Positions 56,809 to 64,000 of a stretch of DNA of 64,000 nt are shown here, piece by piece. Source of the stretch: Lachnospiraceae bacterium (lineage in GTDB: Bacteria > Bacillota > Clostridia > Lachnospirales > Lachnospiraceae). How positions within the stretch are numbered: the stretch's first letter is position 1; each line of letters starts with the position of its first letter. Location: contig JAILRC010000002.1 of NCBI GenBank assembly GCA_024698485.1, forward strand, positions 1 to 64,000. Direction: 5' to 3'. The notes beneath the pieces were generated by a model, which was given only the letters and a program-made list of their open reading frames with translations, made no database searches and had not been told where the DNA came from. Position numbers and translations under genes: made by a program.

Positions 56809-56866
56809 ATAACAACGTGATATAAATTAAATGAACGTGTTCATAAAAACGAAACGGGAGGATAAT

Positions 56867-57388
56867 ATGCCCAAGATCATAGAAAATCTTAAGGAACAGA
56901 TAACGAAAGAGGCGGAACGTCAGCTTTTCGAGAACGGATATGCGGGGACCACGGTAAGGTCCGTGGCAAAGGGCTGCAACATCGCCACAGGAACGGTTTA
57001 CAATTACTTTGAATCAAAAGATCTCCTGATCTCTGCCATTCTTTTGAAGGACTGGCATCTGTGCACTGACAGGATGAAACGGCAGGACACGGGGGACAGC
57101 AAGGCTTTTCTTAAAGGCATATACGATGCCTTAAAGGATTTCGTGGATAAATACGATCCCTTGTTCCGGGACCAAGACGCGGCAAAAGTATATGCCGGAG
57201 TCTTCAACGAGAGACACAGACAGCTGAAACAGGTCATGGGGAAGGTGATAATGCCCATATGCGGGAATTGTCCCGATCCGGTGTTCTTTGCGGAACACAT
57301 TGCGGAAACCCTTCTTTTCGGGGCAACTGAGAACACAGCATTTGAAAAAATGTTTATGATATTTGAAAAACTATTGGAGGTAAGATAA
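56867..57388 (+). CDS. TetR/AcrR-family regulator
   Basis: MPKIIENLKEQITKEAERQLFENGYAGTTVRSVAKGCNIATGTVYNYFESKDLL; start moved to 56867 (GGGAGG RBS) because the earlier ATG at 56831 lies in a palindrome. Confidence 0.87.
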   Translation: MPKIIENLKEQITKEAERQLFENGYAGTTVRSVAKGCNIATGTVYNYFESKDLLISAILLKDWHLCTDRMKRQDTGDSKAFLKGIYDALKDFVDKYDPLFRDQDAAKVYAGVFNERHRQLKQVMGKVIMPICGNCPDPVFFAEHIAETLLFGATENTAFEKMFMIFEKLLEVR

Positions 57389-57389
57389 T

Positions 57390-58325
57390 ATGAGCAGCTT
57401 TGAAAACCTTAGGATCGTGGACAATTTCTATCAGACTTCCCTTTTCTTTCCCATGCCCACGGTCCTCATCAGCACACTTAACGAGGACGGGACTACGAAC
57501 CTGGGACCCTATTCCCTGATCCAGCCCTACTATGTTGCGGGACGTGACTACTATGCAATGCTCCTCAACTGCCGTAATTCGTCCAACACGGCACAGAACA
57601 TCCTGAAAACCGGAAAGTGCGCCATCAACTTCATTGACGACAACCCCGGGAATTTCAAGGAAGCAGTGAAGCTTTCCTGGCCCGGGGACAAGTCCTCCGA
57701 GAAGATGCCCAAGTGCAACTTCAAACTGGAGAAGAGTCTGATCAATGAGGAAGATCCCTCGGACGCACGTCCCATGGTCATGACAGATGCCATCGAAGTC
57801 CTGGAATGCACATGGATGAGAGAGCTGGACGGAGCATCGGCTGACAAGCCCGGATGTCTCGAAGGCTATGAAGGCCCCTACCACGATTTCAACGGTATCA
57901 CCAGCAAGTTCGGAGCTCACTTCATTTTGAGGATCGACAGGATCCTTATGAAGAAGAAGTACTCCGATGCCATCATCAACGGTGTTACCGCCAAGGATTT
58001 CCCGCCCCTTCCCGTGGATTACGGCTATCGTGATTCCAAGAACTTCTGGTTCCACAGGAAGCGTCATATGAGAGCGGAACTCCTGCAGGTGCGTCAGGCA
58101 TCCCTGGCATCCGTAAGATATGCCGCAGATCGTGCAGACGACAAGATCAAGTTCACGGATGATGCCCTGAAGATGCTGCTGGGCGTTCCAAGAGTTTTCC
58201 TGTCCGTAGCCCTTAAAGGCTGTGTGGAATGGGCAAGAGAAAACGGCGTGGAACTCATCACCGAAGAACACATGAAGATCATTAACGACAAACGTTCAAA
58301 AGAAAAAAACAAGGGAAAGAAATAG
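57390..58325 (+). CDS. Flavin reductase-like (FMN-binding split-barrel) protein
   Basis: 311 aa; FFPMPTVLISTLNEDGTTNLGPYSLIQPYYV. Confidence 0.7.
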   Translation: MSSFENLRIVDNFYQTSLFFPMPTVLISTLNEDGTTNLGPYSLIQPYYVAGRDYYAMLLNCRNSSNTAQNILKTGKCAINFIDDNPGNFKEAVKLSWPGDKSSEKMPKCNFKLEKSLINEEDPSDARPMVMTDAIEVLECTWMRELDGASADKPGCLEGYEGPYHDFNGITSKFGAHFILRIDRILMKKKYSDAIINGVTAKDFPPLPVDYGYRDSKNFWFHRKRHMRAELLQVRQASLASVRYAADRADDKIKFTDDALKMLLGVPRVFLSVALKGCVEWARENGVELITEEHMKIINDKRSKEKNKGKK

Positions 58326-58334
58326 GAGGCAAAT

Positions 58335-59180
58335 ATGAAAGTAGCTCTTTTTGGCGCTTACGGAAATCTCGGCGCAGACATTTTCAAGGAACTTTTAAAG
58401 CAGGGACACAGCGTTATCGCAGCAGATATGATGCAGCGCGATCTCGGACTGACCGGGGATTTTGTATTTAAAAAGATAGATGTTACAAAGCCCGAAACCC
58501 TGAAGGGCACATGCGACGGTGCGGATGCCGTTATTACAACCGTGGGACTTACAAGAGGATCCGCAACTGTGACCAACTATGACATCGACTATCGCGGCAA
58601 TCTGAACATCCTTTACGAAGCAAAGACTGCCGGAGTAAAGTACTTCACATACATTTCCGTTATCAAGGCAGACAAGGCACCCAAGGTTCCCATGCTCCAT
58701 GCAAAATATCTTTTTGAAGAGGAACTTAAACAAAGCGGTCTTACCTATGTCATCCATCGCCCCACAGGCTATTTCTATGACATCGTGAAGGTTTTCCGTC
58801 CCATGATCGAAAAAGGTCAGGTTACCCTTCTGGGAAAGAAGCCCGTTCACGCCAACGTCATCTCCACCGAGGACTTTGCAGAGTTCATCGTGAAGAGCAT
58901 GACCGAAAGCAACAAGGTCTATGATGTGGGCGGTAAGGAAACCTATTCCTATGAAGAGATCGCCGATATGTGCTTCGCGGCAGCGGGAAAAGAGCCCGTC
59001 ATCAAGCGTGCTCCCGCGTGGCTTTTCGATGTTCTTGCCTTTGTGAACAAGCTCAAGAAGAACGGCAAGGAGCCTCTCCTTCGTTTTTCCAAGTGGACCC
59101 TTACGGAAGAAATGGTGGGCTCCACCAAGTACGGCGACATGAGCTTTGCAAAGTACATAAAAGAGAGTTTCAATAAATGA
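58335..59180 (+). CDS. NAD(P)-binding atypical SDR (NmrA-like)
   Basis: 281 aa; VALFGAYGNLGADIFKELLKQGHSV, YFTYISVIKADKAPKVPMLHAKYLFEE. Confidence 0.82.
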   Translation: MKVALFGAYGNLGADIFKELLKQGHSVIAADMMQRDLGLTGDFVFKKIDVTKPETLKGTCDGADAVITTVGLTRGSATVTNYDIDYRGNLNILYEAKTAGVKYFTYISVIKADKAPKVPMLHAKYLFEEELKQSGLTYVIHRPTGYFYDIVKVFRPMIEKGQVTLLGKKPVHANVISTEDFAEFIVKSMTESNKVYDVGGKETYSYEEIADMCFAAAGKEPVIKRAPAWLFDVLAFVNKLKKNGKEPLLRFSKWTLTEEMVGSTKYGDMSFAKYIKESFNK

Positions 59181-59211
59181 TCTTTAAGAGAAGAATATAG
59201 GAGATGTTTTT

Positions 59212-60015
59212 ATGCTTTGGAATGAACTTTTGATCATATGCATCGTCTGCGCTGTCCTTTGCGCAGTGGGCTTTTACAAGTATGTATACTTCCTGTCCAT
59301 CGGTTACGGATTTGCCATTGCCGGAGGCGGCATTACCGTTCTTGTGCTTTCACTTATGAACGGAAGAACGGAAGATGTGCTGTGGCTGGCAATCTTGCAG
59401 ACTGTGCTCTTCATAGCATACGGAGCAAGGCTTTCCGGCTTCCTGCTGGCACGTGAGATAAAGAGCGCCGCATATAAGAAGACTTTAAAGGATGAGATCG
59501 GCGCTGACAAGAAGATCCCTGTCTTTGTGAGCATCGCCATCTGGATCACCGTTGCAGTCCTTTATACCGCTCAGGTGAGCCCCATGCTTTACAGATATGC
59601 CAACGGATCCAAGGACGTCATCGTTCCTGTTGTGGGAATGGCGATCTCTCTTTGCGGCCTCATTCTCGAATCCGCAGCCGACAGACAGAAGACGGCTCAG
59701 AAGAAGGAAAATCCCAAGATGGTGGCTACAAAAGGTCTTTATAAGATGGTTCGCTGCCCCAACTACCTGGGAGAGATCACGTTCTGGACAGGCGTGTTTG
59801 TGGCAGGCGTTACGACCTATACAGGTCTCGGTCAGTGGCTTCTTGCGGTTATTGCCTATATATGCATCGTTTACATAATGTTCAACGGCGCACAGCGTCT
59901 TGAGAAGCGTCAGATGGCACGTTACGGAAATGATCCGGAGTACAACGCATATGCGGACAAGACTCCCATCATCATTCCCTTCCTTCCCATCTATCACCTT
60001 AACAAAAAAGCTTGA
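59212..60015 (+). CDS. DUF1295-type membrane protein (steroid 5-alpha-reductase/ICMT-like)
   Basis: 267 aa; YKMVRCPNYLGEITFWTGVFVAG, multiple TMs. Confidence 0.78.
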   Translation: MLWNELLIICIVCAVLCAVGFYKYVYFLSIGYGFAIAGGGITVLVLSLMNGRTEDVLWLAILQTVLFIAYGARLSGFLLAREIKSAAYKKTLKDEIGADKKIPVFVSIAIWITVAVLYTAQVSPMLYRYANGSKDVIVPVVGMAISLCGLILESAADRQKTAQKKENPKMVATKGLYKMVRCPNYLGEITFWTGVFVAGVTTYTGLGQWLLAVIAYICIVYIMFNGAQRLEKRQMARYGNDPEYNAYADKTPIIIPFLPIYHLNKKA

Positions 60016-60033
60016 AACAGGAGAAAGTAAATC

Positions 60034-60627
60034 ATGAAAGAATTTACCGTTCCCATGGCTCTCATGGATTTTTTGCCTGTTATTCTGTTTGCTGTGGCAG
60101 CCGTTCTTCTGCAGCGTGAATTCTATTACAAAATGGGTAAGGGTGCCTTTGCGCTCTTTGCCGCAGGAACCATAGATGTTATCTGTGCAGGCTTCTGCAA
60201 GGCTTTGTACAAGTTACTCTATGCAGCGGGCATATGCGATCTGGAACCCTTCAATTCCATCTTTTTCCCTCTGCAGTCCATCGGTTTTCTTCTGGCAGGT
60301 CTCGGTGTCATTGCCATGGTCTGCCGCAAGCAGTCGGAAAACGAACTTAAGAGCGTTGCCCCTGTTGCGGTTACCGGAACCATGTTTTTTGTTTCCATAA
60401 TGATCGTGGGGCTTGGACTCATGTTCACCGGACTATGCATCCTTGCGGCACGGATGAAGAAACCCCTTGTTATCGTGTTTTTTGTCCTGTCCTTCATATG
60501 CATGTTGGGTATGGGCTATCTTTCTTCACGTGATTTCAGCGGGTCTGCCGTCAACTGGATGGCACAGTGCATAAACACCGGGGCTCAGCTTTTACTGCTT
60601 TTGGGCGTGTTACAATTGAGAAAATAG
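60034..60627 (+). CDS. Uncharacterised membrane protein
   Basis: 197 aa, multiple hydrophobic segments, tightly spaced after DUF1295 gene. Confidence 0.6.
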   Translation: MKEFTVPMALMDFLPVILFAVAAVLLQREFYYKMGKGAFALFAAGTIDVICAGFCKALYKLLYAAGICDLEPFNSIFFPLQSIGFLLAGLGVIAMVCRKQSENELKSVAPVAVTGTMFFVSIMIVGLGLMFTGLCILAARMKKPLVIVFFVLSFICMLGMGYLSSRDFSGSAVNWMAQCINTGAQLLLLLGVLQLRK

Positions 60628-60634
60628 ATATGAG

Positions 60635-60674
60635 AAAACGCTTCGGCTTCGAGAAGGGCCGGAGCGTTTTTGCA
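60635..60674 (+). terminator. Rho-independent terminator
   Basis: AAAACGCTTCGGC...GCCGGAGCGTTTTT. Confidence 0.75.
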
Positions 60675-60771
60675 AATAGATATTGCCGATACCTTTGAAA
60701 ACAGATAGAATGGACCATATGGGTATATCTGCACGAGAGACGATGTACCAAAAGAAAGAGGAGGCTAATTT

Positions 60772-62262
60772 ATGGGAGAAGAAAGCAAAAGTTATATTTC
60801 ACGTACCAGCGGACTCAAGGCAAAGGATTATATCGGCTATGCCATGGGAGATGCGGCGGGATGTCTGGTGTTCAGCCTTGTGACATCCATCCTTCAAAAG
60901 TACTATACGGACGTGTTTAACCTGAGTCCGTTGTTCATCATGTTCATGTTCATCGGAGCGAGAGTGTGGGATGCGGTGAACGACCCAATTATGGGGCGCA
61001 TATGCGACACCGTAAAGCCTACCCGCTTCGGACGCTACAGGCAGTGGTTTCTCTATGTTTCAGCGCCTTTATGTGTGCTTGCGATCCATATGTTCCTTAA
61101 ATTCCCCGGTCTCGGAGGAGATGTGAATTATGTGGGAACTTGCATCTATGCCACAGTGACCTACGTGCTTTTCGGCATGTGCTATACGGTGCTGCAGATC
61201 CCTTACGGTTCATTGGCGTCCGTAGTGACCACCGACGTGGGAGAGAGAAACAAACTTTCCGTTTACAGAGCCATCGGTGCCGCTCTGGGCAGCGTTCCCG
61301 TGTTCATCCTGGCCTCCTTTGCTTATGCAAAGCGTGTGGACGCTGCGGGAAACTATGTTTACGGCGAGAACGGACAGATCATTACAGACATGCAGTACGA
61401 ACCTGTGATCATCGGTGTTACGATCATGGCAATATGCTCAAGCCTTCTCCTGATCCTTACATTCGCCCTTAACAAAGAGCGTGTCATCACCAAGCCCAAG
61501 GCACATGAAAAAGGCGCAGCCCTTAAGGCTTTTAAGATCCTGATCTCGAACAGGGCTTTTGTTGCCATCAGCCTTGCGGCCATGCTCCTCCTTGCGGGAC
61601 AGATGTTCACCCAGAGTTTTTATCTCTACCTTTTCAATGACTATTTCCATGCCAACTGGATGAATCTTGCCAGCCAGGCATGTACCTATTCACCCATGAT
61701 CGTCCTTATGTTCTTTATGCCGCGCCTTGCAAGAAAGATCGGCAAAAAGGAAGTGTGCACCGCCGGCGTGGCTCTTGCATCCGTTGCCAACCTGGTGCTT
61801 TTCTTCATGAGGGGCGTTGCACCCGAAAAACTCATTGTTCTCTTCCTGGTGCTCTGCTTCATCAGCGGCTGCGGACTCACGACCCTTGTGCTGCAGCTCT
61901 GGTCCATGGCCACGGACTCCATCGATCACATCGAAGTCACCACGGGTTCCAGGGACGACGGAACTGCCTACTCCTTCTTCAACTTCTTCCGTAAGCTGGG
62001 ACAGGTTGTGGCAGCCATATGCGTAAACGGCGCGCTTCTTGGCATGAACTACAAATATGAAAAGGGTGCGGTCCAGACCTTGGAGAACCTTAAGAAAATG
62101 TACGATCTGGCCACTTTGATCCCTGCCATCCTTTTTGCCCTCATGGCGGTGATCCTCCTTGTGTTCTATCCTTTATCCAAGGCAAGGGTGGAGAAACTCC
62201 AGGAGGAAAAGGAATTAAAACTCAAAGAGGCATATGAGAACAAGACCATAGATATCGCTTAA
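60772..62262 (+). CDS. GPH-family (MFS) glycoside:cation symporter
   Basis: 496 aa; AMGDAAGCLVFSLVTSILQKYYTDVF, ARVWDAVNDPIMGRICD. Confidence 0.88.
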   Translation: MGEESKSYISRTSGLKAKDYIGYAMGDAAGCLVFSLVTSILQKYYTDVFNLSPLFIMFMFIGARVWDAVNDPIMGRICDTVKPTRFGRYRQWFLYVSAPLCVLAIHMFLKFPGLGGDVNYVGTCIYATVTYVLFGMCYTVLQIPYGSLASVVTTDVGERNKLSVYRAIGAALGSVPVFILASFAYAKRVDAAGNYVYGENGQIITDMQYEPVIIGVTIMAICSSLLLILTFALNKERVITKPKAHEKGAALKAFKILISNRAFVAISLAAMLLLAGQMFTQSFYLYLFNDYFHANWMNLASQACTYSPMIVLMFFMPRLARKIGKKEVCTAGVALASVANLVLFFMRGVAPEKLIVLFLVLCFISGCGLTTLVLQLWSMATDSIDHIEVTTGSRDDGTAYSFFNFFRKLGQVVAAICVNGALLGMNYKYEKGAVQTLENLKKMYDLATLIPAILFALMAVILLVFYPLSKARVEKLQEEKELKLKEAYENKTIDIA

Positions 62263-62276
62263 AGAAGGATGATGCT

Positions 62277-64000
62277 ATGAAGTATAATCATTTATTCAAT
62301 ATCACGGATCATAACGATCACAGCTTTTTCTTTACTTCCGACGAGGGTGAAGGAAAAAGCATAGAGGGACGGCTGGACTTTTTCAGGAACATTTTGAGAG
62401 TGGCTCTTGTGCGAAATGATGTTCCGCTGTTTCCCACTTATACCGTGTGTCCCGACGGCATCTGCTCCAGGGAAGGAAGAGACAAACTGAGTATTGCGGG
62501 GTTTGAGACCGTAAGACCGGATGTAAAGGAGATACCCTGCACTCATCCCGAGGGAAAGGGAAAAACCTACAGTTTTACCACCGACTATGCTGAGATCGAA
62601 CTTAATTCCTTCAACTTTGGCCTTAAGGTGTCCCAAAAGGGGAAGATACTTTTTCAGGACAGAGACTACATATCCCTGAATCTGGGGCAAGAACTGGGAA
62701 GAGGCAGCATGCATTTCATTTCAAGAGAGTTTGAGGAAAAGATCTTCGGTCTTGGGGACAAGACGGGAAATGTCAACAAGAACGGTATGAGCTTTAAGAT
62801 CGGAGCGGGAGACGCCATGGGATTTGACGCACGGACATCGGACCCTCTCTACAAGCAGCTCCCCTTCTACATCTGCGAGAATTCCGCTGGCGCATACGGC
62901 ATATATTACGACACCTACTCCAACGGAGAGATCTCCTTCGGCAAGGAACTGAACAATTACTACACACCCTTCAAGTCCTTCAGGTGTAACGAAGAAAACC
63001 TGGTCTATTATGTGATCTTCGGTACTGTTCCCGAGATAGTGAGACGATTCTCTGAGATGTGCGGTCCCATGCTCTTCCCGCCCAAGTGGACTTTCAAGTA
63101 CTGCGGGAGCACCATGGCTTACACCGATGCGCCCGATGCGGACAGACAGCTCCGTGGCTTCATCGACACATGCAAAAAACACGGCATATCCCCCGGAGGC
63201 TTTTATCTTTCCAGCGGCTACACCCAGATCGGAGAGAAGAGATATGTTTTCCACTGGAATACGGACAAGGTCCCGTGCCCCGAGGATCTTTCGAAGTACT
63301 TTAAAGATGCGGGAGTGGAGTTTTTGCCCAATGTAAAACCTGCGTTCCTGACTGATCATCCCCTTTATTCGCAGATAGCGGAAAAAGGCTGGTTCCTGCA
63401 TTATGCGGACGGGACACCAGCCAGATTCCCTTTCTGGTCGGGCTACGGAAGCTATCTGGATTTCACGAACCCCGACGCCTATGACTTCTGGCGTGACTGC
63501 GTTAAGAAACAGCTGGTGGACAAGGGTTACAGGAACATATGGAATGACAACAATGAGTACGATGTCTGCGATGAGGAAGTTTGGGCTCACGGTTTCGGAC
63601 ATCCCGTAAAGGCATGTGACATAAGACCCCTGTTCTCTTTCCTCATGACCATGGCCAGCCTTGAAGCCCAGGACAAGTCCGAAAGGACCTATTCGGTTTC
63701 AAGATGCGGAATCGGGGGACTTCAGCGTATGGCCACCACCTGGACGGGGGACAATCGTACGGGTTTCGGAGATTTCAGATTCCAGCATAAGATGGCCATG
63801 ACCATGTCCCTGTCGGGATTCTACAATTTCGGACAGGATATCGGAGGCTTTGCGGGACCTGCTCCCGGGAAGGAACTTTTCATGCGGTGGATCCAGTATG
63901 GGCTTTTCACCCCAAGATTCACGCTGCATTCATGGAATGACGACGGAAGTTCCACCATGCCCTGGCTCTATCCGGATCTTATCTCTGATGTAAAGAAACT
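62277..64000 (+). CDS. GH31 family glycosidase (truncated at window end)
   Basis: Open frame from ATG 62277 to window end: KIFGLGDKTGNVNKNG, PPKWTFKYCGSTMAYTD, NIWNDNNEYDVC; absent from the ORF track because no stop occurs in the window. Confidence 0.87.
   Translation, partial: MKYNHLFNITDHNDHSFFFTSDEGEGKSIEGRLDFFRNILRVALVRNDVPLFPTYTVCPDGICSREGRDKLSIAGFETVRPDVKEIPCTHPEGKGKTYSFTTDYAEIELNSFNFGLKVSQKGKILFQDRDYISLNLGQELGRGSMHFISREFEEKIFGLGDKTGNVNKNGMSFKIGAGDAMGFDARTSDPLYKQLPFYICENSAGAYGIYYDTYSNGEISFGKELNNYYTPFKSFRCNEENLVYYVIFGTVPEIVRRFSEMCGPMLFPPKWTFKYCGSTMAYTDAPDADRQLRGFIDTCKKHGISPGGFYLSSGYTQIGEKRYVFHWNTDKVPCPEDLSKYFKDAGVEFLPNVKPAFLTDHPLYSQIAEKGWFLHYADGTPARFPFWSGYGSYLDFTNPDAYDFWRDCVKKQLVDKGYRNIWNDNNEYDVCDEEVWAHGFGHPVKACDIRPLFSFLMTMASLEAQDKSERTYSVSRCGIGGLQRMATTWTGDNRTGFGDFRFQHKMAMTMSLSGFYNFGQDIGGFAGPAPGKELFMRWIQYGLFTPRFTLHSWNDDGSSTMPWLYPDLISDVKK

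Noticed and set aside
1-64000. CRISPR arrays, tRNA and rRNA genes
   Set aside because: No regularly spaced direct repeats, tRNA cloverleaf sequence or rRNA segments were recognised by eye; a tool scan was not possible.

Overview
The window looks like a chromosomal segment of a Lachnospiraceae-type Clostridia (taxonomy is an inference from gene content and style). Most of it is housekeeping and carbohydrate genes: SRP RNA, rsmA-GNAT-tadA, murA, metK, asnS, prs, a dnaC/dnaD-like primosome pair, murC, malQ, glgP, GH51 and GH31 glycosidases, two HD-GYP proteins, two-component systems and ABC transporters. The most unusual region is a compact, visibly AT-rich island at about 25.15-32.40 kb. It encodes a one-directional RiPP-type operon on the minus strand: two paralogous small peptides sharing KDYACGTYTDSxGNxQYDFSCxPYGxxGKID, a peptidase-less ABC exporter, a MacB-like ABC pair, a small lipoprotein, a CPBP protease, and a radical SAM/SPASM maturase with a PqqD-like N-terminus. 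The island has imperfect terminal inverted repeats (TGTAGACAAA...CGTTAGGA...ATTTTTTAT) and sits between two identical 29-bp copies of a terminator hairpin. This looks like an insertion that split one bidirectional terminator between a GH51 gene and an HD-GYP gene. No recombinase is visible inside. Secondary points of interest are an oxygen-independent-looking sulfur-compound salvage operon (44.6-52.7 kb) with LysR-type operator palindromes, a coupled cNMP-like/TPR-ATPase pair (9.5-13.9 kb), DnaA boxes upstream of the dnaD-like promoter, a perfect 28-bp-stem palindrome at 52.7 kb, and a TetR-controlled redox cassette. All calls were made by eye from sequence and the ORF track; no database search was run.
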